From positions 1 to 64,000 of the forward strand of contig JANXZG010000053.1 in NCBI GenBank assembly GCA_025355645.1: a DNA stretch of 64,000 nucleotides, in the 5' to 3' direction. Under the pieces are notes generated by a model, which was not told the origin of the DNA, did not search any database, and saw nothing but the letters and a program-made list of their open reading frames with translations. Positions 43,099 to 52,602 of the stretch are shown one piece after another (the stretch's first letter is position 1; every line of letters begins with the position of its first letter). Source of the DNA: Gammaproteobacteria bacterium. Lineage in GTDB: Bacteria; Pseudomonadota; Gammaproteobacteria; Steroidobacterales; Steroidobacteraceae. Position numbers and translations under genes: made by a program.

Positions 43099-44277
43099 CT
43101 ATCTCAACCATAGTTTAGGATCGACAGGTTTACGGCCCTGACGTATCTCAAAATACAGCGGCGCGGTATCGGCGCCGGTATCGGGCAATGCGCCGATCAG
43201 GTCGCCGGGCGAGACCAGGTCGCCGACGGATTTGTACAGGACCTCGGCATGGCCATACAGGCTTAAGTAGCCGCCGCTGTGGCTGATGATCATCAGCATG
43301 CCGAGCCCCTGCAGCCAGTCGGCGTAGATGACCCGCCCGAAATAGGGCGCGCGCACTTTTGCACCCTTGGCCGCTTCGATCATGACGCCATTCCAGCGCA
43401 TTGCGCCCTGCCCCGAATCCGCGCGCAGTTCGTGATACGCGGCGGTCAGGCGACCGCTCACGGGCCAGGGCAGCTTGCCATGCATGGCGGCGAAACCGGA
43501 TTTCGAGTCGGTCGGGAAGTCCTGCACGACATTGGCAAGGTCAGCCAGCAAGGACTCGACCGCCTGCTCGTCGCGCTTGAGTTTTGCGAGCTGCTGGTCG
43601 GCGCTGCGCACCTGGCCTGCCAGCGTCACGATCAGCGTGGCCCGCGCTGCGCGCGCGCGCAGCAAGTCCTGCAGTTCTTTGCTGGCATCCGCCGTCAGCC
43701 CTTGGTACTTTGCCGCCTGCGCATCAATCTGCTCGCTCAGCGAGTTCAGCTGCGCAAGCTGCCGGGCAATGGTCTCGATGTGCGCGGCCCGCGCGCGCCC
43801 GAAATAGCCCTCGAGGGTCAACATGCGCCCGAGCCGGCGCGCGTCAGTCTGGTTCAGCAGCAGCTTGATATCCTGTTGCGGGCCCATCATCTGCGCCAGT
43901 CGCGCCTCGGCGCCGAGGACTGAGCGCTCGCCATCGAGCGTGGCCAGCGTTCGCTGCCGCTCGACCTGCAATTCGGTACGGCGCTGCGCGGCGGCGGCCG
44001 CCGCGCCCCGCAACTCCTCGAGTGCCTGGCGTTTTACGGTGACCTCGAGTTCGGCATCCCGCAGGTGCGAACTTAGCGCGTCGCGCTCGGCCAGATCCTT
44101 GCCGCGGCGCTGGGTCAGATCGGTTATCCGGGCACGCACCGCAGCCAGGTTCGCCTTGGCCTGCGAGGGGTCCGTGACCGCCGCCGCGAAAGTGCTCACC
44201 GGCAGCGCGATCATGGCCCAGGCCGCGGAAAAGACGAGCGTTGCGAGTATCCGCAGGGGTCTGGACGGAGATTTCAT
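43099..44277 (-). CDS. envC: Murein hydrolase activator EnvC
   Basis: The 392-residue periplasmic activator of division amidases. After a signal peptide (LATLVFSAAWAMIALPVSTFA) come two long coiled-coil stretches (about 38-130 and 165-260) and a C-terminal LytM/M23 domain (about 270-390). The M23 metal ligands are degenerate: MRWNGVMIEAAKG replaces the usual HxGxD, and SLYGHAE is retained only in part, as in E. coli EnvC, so it activates rather than cuts. Its ATG lies 7 nt after the tnpB stop, so its original upstream context appears changed. Confidence 0.92.
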   Translation of the reverse strand: MKSPSRPLRILATLVFSAAWAMIALPVSTFAAAVTDPSQAKANLAAVRARITDLTQRRGKDLAERDALSSHLRDAELEVTVKRQALEELRGAAAAAAQRRTELQVERQRTLATLDGERSVLGAEARLAQMMGPQQDIKLLLNQTDARRLGRMLTLEGYFGRARAAHIETIARQLAQLNSLSEQIDAQAAKYQGLTADASKELQDLLRARAARATLIVTLAGQVRSADQQLAKLKRDEQAVESLLADLANVVQDFPTDSKSGFAAMHGKLPWPVSGRLTAAYHELRADSGQGAMRWNGVMIEAAKGAKVRAPYFGRVIYADWLQGLGMLMIISHSGGYLSLYGHAEVLYKSVGDLVSPGDLIGALPDTGADTAPLYFEIRQGRKPVDPKLWLR

Positions 44278-44284
44278 CCGGTGT

Positions 44285-45445
44285 TCATGCCGCCGCTTTC
44301 AGCGCGCTGATCCGTGCCTCGCGCCGACAATCTGTCGGGCTCGGCGGCTGCGCTGAAAGCGATGGCTCATTCCCGCTGACGGATGGGGAGCAGCTCCCCA
44401 CGAAGAGGACGTTAACCGCAGCGTTGACGTCTCGGTCATGGGTGATACCGCACCCGCTGCACGTCCAGCTCCTTACAACAAGACTGTCCAGTCCTGCAGG
44501 GCCCGTCCGGGCCTTACAGCTGCTGCATTCTTGCGTAGTGTTTCTTTCATTGACAATCCGTACGCATCTGCCGGCGTTCTCGCCCTTATACTGCAATTGC
44601 GTCTTGAGCATGCCCCAGCCCGCATCGAGCACGGATTTGGCCATCCGCGTCGTCGCAAGTTTCAGGCTGCTTACATCGCCAATAAATATTTTTTGATATT
44701 TCTCAACTATGCTCCTGCTGAACTTATGCAGCGCGTCCTTGCGCCGCCTCGCAGCTTTTCGATGCAGGCGCTTCGCCTGGCGTTTATGACCCCGGCGCTG
44801 GGCCTGGGCGATCTTCTGCGCGATGCCCCGGTAGAAATGTCCCGCAAGGAGTCTCTCCCCATCACTCGTGGTCGCCGTATCCTTTAATCCCAGATCGATC
44901 CCGACCGCCTCAAGCGGTGCCGGAGTCTGAGGGATAGCTTTTTCCACGGGCAGGCAAAGCCACCAGTCTCCGACCGCATCCTGTGCAAAGCAGCCGCACT
45001 TCCATTTGCAGTCTTCCAAAAGCTCCCGTTCGAACACCCGAAAGGTCTTTCCAGAGAACCGCAGTGAGTTGCCTCGACCCTTTAACTGCAGGGCTTTGAA
45101 GGGGACCCACTCAAGCGAGCGTCTGCGTCCACTACTTTTCCGCCACCGAAGTTTAGGTTTTTTGACCTGCTTGCGGCGGGTGGCAAATTCTGCATTTACC
45201 CGCTGGATTGTCTCTGACCCGATGTGCTCAAAGTAAGGCGCCGCACCCGCGGTCAGCTTATCCAGATCAAACCCCCTGAGCCACCAAGGAACTCCGACGT
45301 AAGGGCGCGCGGCCTTGTGGCTGATCTCGTTCGAATAATTCCAGACCTGGTTGACCTCTACCGCGGCTTTATTAAGCCAGGCATTCCCCTCGCGCTTCAC
45401 CTTGAGGCGCAGGGTGCGAATGCAACAAGCAGATCCGGAAGCCAT
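44285..45445 (-). CDS. tnpB: TnpB, RNA-guided nuclease of the IS200/IS605 group, RuvC-II residue rearranged
   Basis: A 386-residue IS1341-type TnpB without a tnpA. RuvC-I is GIDLGLKDTATTSDG (Asp184). RuvC-II reads IFIGDVSSLKLA, with Gly256 where the catalytic Glu usually stands; Glu300 in VRIVNERNTTQECSS is 44 residues later. The zinc finger CSSC...CSGC (Cys307, 310, 329, 332) and RuvC-III THDRDVNAAVNVL (Asp337/339) are intact. The ATG at 45445 begins a sequence matching the family; the frame extends 28 codons upstream. The last 40 codons lie past the usual end and encode strong hairpins, as expected for an overlapping guide RNA. It sits between envC and yibN. Confidence 0.9.
   Translation of the reverse strand: MASGSACCIRTLRLKVKREGNAWLNKAAVEVNQVWNYSNEISHKAARPYVGVPWWLRGFDLDKLTAGAAPYFEHIGSETIQRVNAEFATRRKQVKKPKLRWRKSSGRRRSLEWVPFKALQLKGRGNSLRFSGKTFRVFERELLEDCKWKCGCFAQDAVGDWWLCLPVEKAIPQTPAPLEAVGIDLGLKDTATTSDGERLLAGHFYRGIAQKIAQAQRRGHKRQAKRLHRKAARRRKDALHKFSRSIVEKYQKIFIGDVSSLKLATTRMAKSVLDAGWGMLKTQLQYKGENAGRCVRIVNERNTTQECSSCKARTGPAGLDSLVVRSWTCSGCGITHDRDVNAAVNVLFVGSCSPSVSGNEPSLSAQPPSPTDCRREARISALKAAA
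44294..44361 (-). ncRNA. Predicted omega-RNA scaffold hairpin at the tnpB 3' end
   Basis: CGCTTTCAGCGC (44294-44305) and GCGCTGAAAGCG (44350-44361) form a perfect 12-bp stem enclosing a second 6-bp hairpin (CCGACA-ATC-TGTCGG, 44324-44338). The structure overlaps the last codons of tnpB on the sense strand, where guide RNAs of IS605-type elements are made. Transcription and the right-end boundary are inferred; a guide would lie on the low-coordinate side, in the envC start region. Confidence 0.5.
44385..44399 (-). repeat. Second hairpin in the tnpB 3' region
   Basis: GGGGAGC-A-GCTCCCC at 44385-44399 is a 7-bp palindrome with a 1-bp centre (as RNA, a 6-bp stem with a 3-nt loop). It lies directly after the codons of the conserved DRDVNAAVNVL motif and is probably the first stem of the same structured RNA. 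Confidence 0.5.
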
Positions 45446-45617
45446 CGCAAAACCCTCGCTGACCTGCCCAGCGGCGGCAAGTCGAATATCTACCCTTTTT
45501 GTATAGAAAGTCGCAACCGAGCGCGGCATGAACCGAACCTGATGTGCACCTGGCGGCTCTGCTTCAGGTCGCTACACAACCGCCGGCCGTGGGTCGCGTC
45601 GTCGTTGACGCTTCGTT

Positions 45618-45648
45618 GCGGCCCCAAGCATACAAGCCTTGGGGCCGC
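45618..45648. repeat. 11-bp perfect inverted repeat between tnpB and yibN
   Basis: GCGGCCCCAAG (45618-45628) and CTTGGGGCCGC (45638-45648) flank a 9-nt loop. No T-run follows on either strand, so it is not a standard terminator. It overlaps the -35 zone of the extended -10 promoter of yibN. It could be an operator, an attenuator, or a subterminal hairpin of the TnpB element's left end. Confidence 0.55.
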
Positions 45649-45657
45649 TGCTATACT
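45649..45657 (+). promoter_or_regulatory. Extended -10 promoter for yibN-grxC-secB-gpsA
   Basis: TGCTATACT at 45649-45657 is an extended -10 element (TGn plus TATACT) 35 bp before the yibN ATG. No good -35 is present, as is usual for extended -10 promoters; the -35 zone is occupied by the 11-bp inverted repeat. Confidence 0.4.
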
Positions 45658-45691
45658 TGCGCCCCGAAAAAACAGCGGTAATCTAAGCCAT

Positions 45692-46114
45692 ATGCAGCAA
45701 CTGATCGAGTTTATTGGCCATCATGCGCTCCTGAGCGGCGGCGCCGCGGTGGCGCTCATGGTCGTTGCGGCCTACGAGTTCCGCACCGGCGTACAGGGCT
45801 CCGCTGCCCTGAGTGCCATGCAGGCGGTGCGCCTGATGAACCAGGGTGCGCTGGTCATCGACCTGCGCGCCAAGGAGCTCTATGAGGCGGGCCATATCGG
45901 CGAAGCGCGCAATATGCCGCTCGCGACGCTCGAATCCCAGGGCGAGGCGCTGAGGAAATGGCGCGACAAGCCCGTTATCGCCTACTGTGGCAGCGGTCGC
46001 GATGGCGCGGTCGCGGCACGCACGCTGCAGAAGCTCGGATTTACCAAGGCGTTCAGCCTGGCGGGGGGCCTGGACGGCTGGATCAAGGACAACATGCCGG
46101 TGGGCAAGGCTTGA
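45692..46114 (+). CDS. yibN: Membrane-anchored rhodanese-like protein YibN
   Basis: A 140-residue protein with one N-terminal helix (HALLSGGAAVALMVVAAYEF) and a rhodanese domain: LVIDLRAKELYEAGHIGEARNMPL, active-site loop YCGSGRDG with the catalytic Cys, and FSLAGGLDGWI. YibN in E. coli is an inner-membrane rhodanese-fold protein next to grxC and secB; the role is not settled. The frame is open upstream but the ATG at 45692 is the family start. Its stop overlaps the grxC start (TTGA). Confidence 0.88.
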   Translation: MQQLIEFIGHHALLSGGAAVALMVVAAYEFRTGVQGSAALSAMQAVRLMNQGALVIDLRAKELYEAGHIGEARNMPLATLESQGEALRKWRDKPVIAYCGSGRDGAVAARTLQKLGFTKAFSLAGGLDGWIKDNMPVGKA

Positions 46115-46374
46115 GCCAGCCGCAGATCACTATCTACACCTCGCCGTGGTGCGGTTATTGCCGGCGAGCCAAGAAATTGTTGCAGGATAAGAAGCTGGTG
46201 TTCAGCGAGGTCGATATTGGCGGCGATGATAAATTGCGCGAGGAAATGATGGCACGCAGCCAGCGCGACACGGTGCCGCAGATTTTCATTGGCGAGCTGC
46301 ACGTCGGCGGATGCGACGAACTGTATGCACTCGAGCGCAGCGGCGAGTTGGATCGGATAACCCGGGGGGACTGA
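46111..46374 (+). CDS. grxC: Glutaredoxin 3
   Basis: An 87-residue glutaredoxin with active site SPWCGYCRRAKKLL; the usual CPYC is CGYC here. VPQIFIGELHVGGCDELYALE supplies the cis-Pro and the GG glutathione-binding motif. It reduces disulfides with glutathione in the cytosol. The start is the TTG at 46111 overlapping the yibN stop; no ATG or GTG gives a complete N-terminal strand. The stop overlaps secB (TGATG). Confidence 0.9.
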   Translation: MSQPQITIYTSPWCGYCRRAKKLLQDKKLVFSEVDIGGDDKLREEMMARSQRDTVPQIFIGELHVGGCDELYALERSGELDRITRGD

Positions 46375-46871
46375 TGAACGAAAACGAACCAGCGCAGCAA
46401 CAGGGCAGCGTCGGCGGCATGCAGATCGCATTGCAGACCGTGTATCTCAAGGACTGCTCCTACGAGTCCCCAAACGGCCCACGCCTGCCGGCGAGTCAGG
46501 CCTGGGAGCCGAAGTTCCAGCTTAACATGAACACCTCGTCCGAGCAGATCTCGCCGGAGGCGCATGAGGTAGTCCTGACGATCACGCTGGAAGCGAAGCA
46601 GGCCGAGAGCACGCTCTACCTGGTCGAGGTCAAGCAGGCCGGCGTCTTTGCCGTCACCGGCGGAGCGGCGGAAGAGCTGAAGCGCGTGATCGGAAGTTTC
46701 TGCCCGGGCGTGCTGTTCCCCTATGCGCGCGAGGTCGTCTCGGACCTGATCACGAAGGGGGGCTTTCCGAACTTCCTGCTGCCGCTGGTGAACTTCGACG
46801 CGCTGTATGCGCAGGCGGCAAGCGCGCCCGCGCAGGTTGCACCACCGGCACCGCCGAACCTGGTCAACTGA
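46374..46871 (+). CDS. secB: Protein-export chaperone SecB
   Basis: A 165-residue tetrameric chaperone that keeps precursors unfolded for SecA. Family blocks: MQIALQTVYLKDCSYESPNGP, WEPKFQLNMNTSSEQ, YLVEVKQAGVFAVTG, and the SecA-contact stretch CPGVLFPYAREVVSDLITKGGFPNFLLPLVNFDALY. The grxC-secB-gpsA order is the conserved one. Confidence 0.96.
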   Translation: MNENEPAQQQGSVGGMQIALQTVYLKDCSYESPNGPRLPASQAWEPKFQLNMNTSSEQISPEAHEVVLTITLEAKQAESTLYLVEVKQAGVFAVTGGAAEELKRVIGSFCPGVLFPYAREVVSDLITKGGFPNFLLPLVNFDALYAQAASAPAQVAPPAPPNLVN

Positions 46872-46875
46872 GCCG

Positions 46876-47886
46876 ATGAGCACGCCGCGCCCGGAACCGG
46901 TTGCGGTGATCGGCGCAGGCTCCTGGGGCACTGCGCTTGCCGTGCAGATGGCGCGCACGGGACATGCAACCCTGCTGTGGGGACGCGACGGCGCCCGCCT
47001 CGAGGCCATGGGCCAGGCCAGGTGCAATGCAGGCTACCTGCCGGACGCGCCGTTTCCGGACGCGTTGGCGACAGAGCCGGATCTCGGTAGCGCATTGTCG
47101 CGCTGTGATGATGTGCTGGTCACGGTTCCATCGCATGCCTTTCGCGCCATGCTCACGCTGATCCGCCCGCACCTGCGCGCGCGCAGCCGCATCGCCTGGG
47201 CCTCGAAGGGATTCGATAGCGCGAGCGGCCTGCTGCCGCACCAGGTCGCACTCGAGGTCCTCGGGCAGCGGCCCATGGCGGTGCTCTCCGGTCCCACGTT
47301 CGCGCGCGAGGTGGGCAGGGGCCTACCGACCGCCATGGCCATCGCCTCAAGCGACGAGGCCTTTGCGGAAGACTTCGCGCAACGCCTGGCAGGCCCTAAT
47401 TTCCGTGTCTACACGCTGGCTGACATCATGGGCGTCGAGATTGGCGGCGCGGTCAAGAATGTCATCGCGATCGGCTGCGGCATCGCCGATGGCATGGGCT
47501 TTGGAGCCAATACACGCGTCGCGCTGATTACGCGCGGGCTCGCCGAAATGATGCGCTTGGGGAAGAACATGGGCGCGCAGCGCGAGACTTTCATGGGGCT
47601 TGCGGGGCTCGGCGATCTGGTGCTGACCTGCACCGATGATCAGTCGCGCAACCGGCGCGTGGGACTCGCGATCGGCCGGGGTGAGAATTACCTGGCCGCG
47701 CAACTCGGCATCAACCAGGTCGTCGAGGGCGTGCCGGCGGCACGTGCCGTGTACGCGGTCGCCGCGCGGACCGGTGTCGACATGCCGATCTGCACCGAAG
47801 TGTACCGCGTGATGTACGAGAACAAGCCGGTCCGCGCGGCGGTGGCCGCACTGATGGGCCGCGACCAGCGCTCAGAGGCAGAGTAG
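46876..47886 (+). CDS. gpsA: Glycerol-3-phosphate dehydrogenase [NAD(P)+]
   Basis: A 336-residue cytosolic enzyme reducing dihydroxyacetone phosphate to sn-glycerol 3-phosphate for phospholipids. The dinucleotide motif is VIGAGSWGTALA (residues about 11-22). LSGPTFAREVGRGLPTA, the catalytic-Lys region IGGAVKNVIAIGCGIADG and MGLAGLGDLVLTCTDDQSRNRR are intact. It ends the yibN operon. Confidence 0.95.
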   Translation: MSTPRPEPVAVIGAGSWGTALAVQMARTGHATLLWGRDGARLEAMGQARCNAGYLPDAPFPDALATEPDLGSALSRCDDVLVTVPSHAFRAMLTLIRPHLRARSRIAWASKGFDSASGLLPHQVALEVLGQRPMAVLSGPTFAREVGRGLPTAMAIASSDEAFAEDFAQRLAGPNFRVYTLADIMGVEIGGAVKNVIAIGCGIADGMGFGANTRVALITRGLAEMMRLGKNMGAQRETFMGLAGLGDLVLTCTDDQSRNRRVGLAIGRGENYLAAQLGINQVVEGVPAARAVYAVAARTGVDMPICTEVYRVMYENKPVRAAVAALMGRDQRSEAE

Positions 47887-47895
47887 CGGTTCGCG

Positions 47896-48357
47896 TTAGC
47901 CGCTCGCGAAATCGAGCTGCCGCCAGGCCTCGTAGATCACGAGCGCAACCGCATTCGATAGGTTCACACTACGATTGGCCACACGCATCGGGATCGATAC
48001 CTGTTGCTCTCGCCCGATGCCATCCAGCACCACTGCCGGCAGGCCGCGCGTTTCCGGACCGAACAGGAAGGCATCGGAGTCGCGATACTGCACGTCCGCG
48101 TAGCGCCTCGCAGCGCCTGTCTCGACCGCAAAAATCCGGCTTCCCTCAAGCGCCGCCACGCAGTCGGCCAGGTTCGCATGCACGCTGACATCCGCGAGGT
48201 CATGGTAATCAAGGCCCGAGCGCTTCAGGCTTCTGTCGTCCAGGCCAAAGCCGAGCGGCTCGACCAGGTGTAGATTCGCGCCAGTGTTTGCGCACAGGCG
48301 AATCACGTTGCCGGTATTTGGCGGAATCTCCGGTTCGAAGAGAATGACGTGAAACAC
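47896..48357 (-). CDS. trmL: tRNA (cytidine(34)-2'-O)-methyltransferase TrmL
   Basis: A 153-residue SPOUT methyltransferase that modifies the wobble base of leucine tRNAs. LFEPEIPPNTGNVIRLCANTG, DYHDLADV, FGPETRGLP and the knotted C-terminal MRVANRSVNLSNAVALVIYEAWRQ are intact. The start is taken as the GTG at 48357, one base past the mscS stop, giving MFHVILFEPEI; a TTG at 48372 would overlap mscS. Confidence 0.92.
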   Translation of the reverse strand: MFHVILFEPEIPPNTGNVIRLCANTGANLHLVEPLGFGLDDRSLKRSGLDYHDLADVSVHANLADCVAALEGSRIFAVETGAARRYADVQYRDSDAFLFGPETRGLPAVVLDGIGREQQVSIPMRVANRSVNLSNAVALVIYEAWRQLDFASG

Positions 48358-48358
48358 A

Positions 48359-49438
48359 TTAACTGGGGGCAACGACGAAGGCCGGCTGCATGGGCAGCGC
48401 GATGTCGATCCCGGCGCGGCTGAATTCCTCGAGGATCCGGCAATTGACCTCGTGTTGCAGATCCAGCAACGAGTAAGTTGCCGGGTCGAGGCGAAAGTAG
48501 GACAGCTCGAACAGCACCGCCCATTCGCCGAGGCTCTTCAGGTGGCAGCGTTCGAAGCGCGCGTGCGGCTGGGCCTTCACAATGTCCTCTAGCAGCTTCG
48601 GGATCGCGCGCAACTTGTCGGGCGCCGTGTCGTAGCGGACCCGAATGCTCGCAAGCGCCCGCAGTTGCGCCGCCTGGCCATAGTTACGGACCCGGCTTTT
48701 CAGGATGTCGGCATTGGACAGAATGATCTGCTCGCCCGCATCGCTGCGCAGGCGCGTGGTCTTGATGCCGATTTTTTCAACCGTGCCGCTGAATGCATCA
48801 ATCGTCAGCGCCTCGCCGACGACGAACGGCTTGTCGAGCGCGATTGACAACGAGGCAAACAGGTCGCCGAGAATATTCTGCAGGGCGAGGGCAACCGCCA
48901 CGCCGCCGACCCCCAGGCCTGCAAGCAGGGCGGTGATGTTCACGCCGAAGTTCTCGAGCGCCACCAGGCCGAGCAGCGACCAGATGACCAGCTGTGCGAC
49001 CAGCATGACCACGGACATCGACCCTGCCAGCGTCGGGTCCGCGGTGTGCCCGTGGCGCCGGTTGACGAGCAGCAGGCGTATGCTGCGCACCGCCCAGATG
49101 CCGGCCTGCATCAGGCACAGGACCAGCACGGTGTTCTGCAGGATGATGTTTACCCGCGGCGGCAGGTTAAGCTGCGCCTTGCCAGCCAGCAACGCGATCG
49201 CCAGCATGAAGAACAGCCGTGTTGATCCGGCGATGTCAGCGGCGATGCGCGGCGGCACGCCGGGGCGCGCCAGGTAGCGGCGGTAACGTCCGGCAATAAA
49301 TTCGCGGATCAGCCATAGCGCGAACCAGGCCGCGCCTGCGATGAGCACCGCTTCCAGCCATACCCCCGGCGAATTGCCCCACAGGGTCTGCTCCGGCGTG
49401 CTGAAAAATTGTGCGAAAAAATTGCTGAGGTTATCCAT
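48359..49438 (-). CDS. MscS-family mechanosensitive channel
   Basis: A 359-residue channel protein with four N-terminal helices (to about residue 165) and the MscS pore/beta domain: ALLAGLGVGGVAVALALQNILGDLFASLSIALDKPFVVGEAL, followed by GTVEKIGIKTTRLR and ILSNADILKSRVRNY. It opens on membrane tension to release solutes. It is longer than E. coli MscS (286), resembling the YbdG/MscM group with extra helices. Confidence 0.92.
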   Translation of the reverse strand: MDNLSNFFAQFFSTPEQTLWGNSPGVWLEAVLIAGAAWFALWLIREFIAGRYRRYLARPGVPPRIAADIAGSTRLFFMLAIALLAGKAQLNLPPRVNIILQNTVLVLCLMQAGIWAVRSIRLLLVNRRHGHTADPTLAGSMSVVMLVAQLVIWSLLGLVALENFGVNITALLAGLGVGGVAVALALQNILGDLFASLSIALDKPFVVGEALTIDAFSGTVEKIGIKTTRLRSDAGEQIILSNADILKSRVRNYGQAAQLRALASIRVRYDTAPDKLRAIPKLLEDIVKAQPHARFERCHLKSLGEWAVLFELSYFRLDPATYSLLDLQHEVNCRILEEFSRAGIDIALPMQPAFVVAPS

Positions 49439-49444
49439 CGTTCT

Positions 49445-50847
<1,403 letters not shown>

Positions 50848-50851
<4 letters not shown>

Positions 50852-51915
50852 GCGGCCTCCGCCGGCAGGGAAATCGTGAATACCGTCTTGCCGGGCGCAC
50901 TGTCGAACTCGATGAGTCCCTCATGCCGGCTGACCAGGTCCTGGGCGATGCCCAGGCCAAGTCCCGTTCCATCTGCGCGCCCGGATACCAATGGATAGAA
51001 AATCGTGTCGCGAATCTCCGCCGGCACGCCCGGCCCGTTGTCCTCGAACTGGATGGCGACCACCAGCCGGTGGCGCATGGCGCCGAGGCTCGCGTTCAGC
51101 GTGGCGCGCGTGCGCAGCAAAAGGCGCGGCGCATCGAGCGGCGCACTGCCGAGGGCCTGCAGCGCATTGCGACCGAGGTTTAGCATGGCCTGGATGATGT
51201 GGTCGGGATCGACCGTGATCGGCGGCAGCGAGGGGTCGTAGTCGCGCTCGATCAGAACCCGCGGCGTCGCTTCGCTGCGCAGCAACTGGTACACGTGCTC
51301 GAGCAGCTCATGCACGCTGATGCGCCGCTTGGATGGCAGGCGGCCCGGGCCGAGCATCGAGTCCAGCAGGATCGTCAGGCGGTCCGCTTCATTGATGATC
51401 ACGCGCGTGTATTCGCGCAGCTCATTATTCGCGAGTTCCCGCTGCAGCAACTGCGCGGCGCCGCGCAAGCCGCTGAGTGGATTTTTTATTTCATGGGCGA
51501 GCTGGCGCACCATCAGGCGGCTGCCGCCCAATTGCGCGAGCAGCGCGTTCTCCCGCGTCAGGCGCCGGTGCTGCGTCATGTCCTTGATCTCGACGATCAG
51601 GCGCACACCGTGCACGGCGTGCACGGTGCGCGTGACGGTGCAATCGAGCACCCGCTCGACCCCGCCCGGACCCGGCAGTGCCAGCTCGCGCTGCGCAGCC
51701 GTGTCGGCGCCCGCGAGGACCAGGTCGAACAGCGGCAGCAGGTTCTCGGCGCCTTCGACGAGTTCGTGCAGCCGGCGCCCCTGCGCCTGGCTCGCGCCGA
51801 CCGCCAGCAATGCCTGCGCTGCCGCATTCAGGTATTTGACGCGCCGGTCTGCGTCCAGCACGAACACGCTGGTCGCCAGCTCATCAAGCAGCGCGCCGGG
51901 ATTCTCAGCGGCCAC
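50848..51915 (-). CDS. ntrB: Nitrogen regulation sensor kinase NtrB
   Basis: A 355-residue cytosolic histidine kinase with an N-terminal PAS domain (about 8-115), H-box RQLAHEIKNPLSGLRGAAQLL (His141), and ATPase motifs LNLGRNALQAL (N), FEDNGPGVP (G1) and GRADGTGLGLGIAQDL (G2). It phosphorylates or, with PII, dephosphorylates NtrC. Start GTG at 51915. It follows the DUF4124 gene after 33 nt. Confidence 0.94.
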
Positions 51916-51948
51916 GGGGCTGCTCCAGACAGCGTCGGGCGAAGGAAG

Positions 51949-52503
51949 TTACTTCTTCGGGTGCTGCGGCGACAGCAGCGACGGCTGGCGCACGTAGAAG
52001 GTGACCGGCGCGGTGCTGGCCGATTCCTGCGTGCCGCTGTCGGTGATCGTCGCCTGGATTGAGTAGGAGCCGCGGTCCAGGTAATTGATCGTGAAGGTCC
52101 CGGAATTTTGCTCGAGCGGCGCGCCGTTCAAGGACCAGGTCAGAGCGTGACCCTCCCGCAGCTGCGGCGCGAGTGAGAGCGCGACCGGAATCGGTTCGTC
52201 GAAAAAGGTCTGCTCGGCTGCCGGGGAAGTGACCGCGAGGCTGGTGTACCCCAGGTGCAGCAGCTGCGCCTTCTTCGGCGCCTCCGGCGCATTCTTCTTC
52301 TGCTGCTGCTGGGTCACGGGCTTGGGCGTGCCATACAGTTTGGTCGGACCGATCGAGACCTTCTCGGCGCCGGGTTCGGGTTGATCGGAGAAATGCACGA
52401 CGCCGTTCGCATCGGTCCAGCGATAGACGGTCGCGGCCACGCACGCGAGCGCGGTCACTGCGGTCAGTGCCATCGTCGCGATACATTGTCGCCATAGGTG
52501 CAT
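51949..52503 (-). CDS. Exported DUF4124 domain protein
   Basis: A 184-residue protein with a signal peptide (IATMALTAVTALACVAA) followed at once by the DUF4124 motif YRWTDANGVVHFSDQPEPGA. A short Gln/Lys linker leads to a C-terminal Ig-like region (PIPVALSLAPQLREGHALTWSLNG; TFTINYLDRGSYSIQATITDS). DUF4124 proteins between glnA and ntrB are common in gammaproteobacteria; the function is unknown. Confidence 0.85.
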   Translation of the reverse strand: MHLWRQCIATMALTAVTALACVAATVYRWTDANGVVHFSDQPEPGAEKVSIGPTKLYGTPKPVTQQQQKKNAPEAPKKAQLLHLGYTSLAVTSPAAEQTFFDEPIPVALSLAPQLREGHALTWSLNGAPLEQNSGTFTINYLDRGSYSIQATITDSGTQESASTAPVTFYVRQPSLLSPQHPKK

Positions 52504-52543
52504 GACTCGAAAGCATAGTCCTATCGCCCCCGGGCCACAAACC

Positions 52544-52579
52544 GCAGTGACGGCGGCGCGAGGCCACCGCCGTCACTGC
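52544..52579 (-). terminator. Hairpin terminator or attenuator after glnA
   Basis: GCAGTGACGGCGG (52544-52556) and CCGCCGTCACTGC (52567-52579) form a 13-bp perfect stem with a 10-nt loop, 24 bp past the glnA stop. On the minus strand it is followed by GGTTTGTGG, a weak U-run, so termination would be partial. E. coli has a comparable terminator between glnA and the ntrBC genes, which sets their lower expression. Confidence 0.7.
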
Positions 52580-52602
52580 AACTCAACATAACCCGCGGCT
52601 AC

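Noticed and set aside
44285..45700. A complete IS605 element with tnpA
   Set aside because: No Y1 tyrosine transposase frame was found on either strand; only tnpB and end-like hairpins are present.
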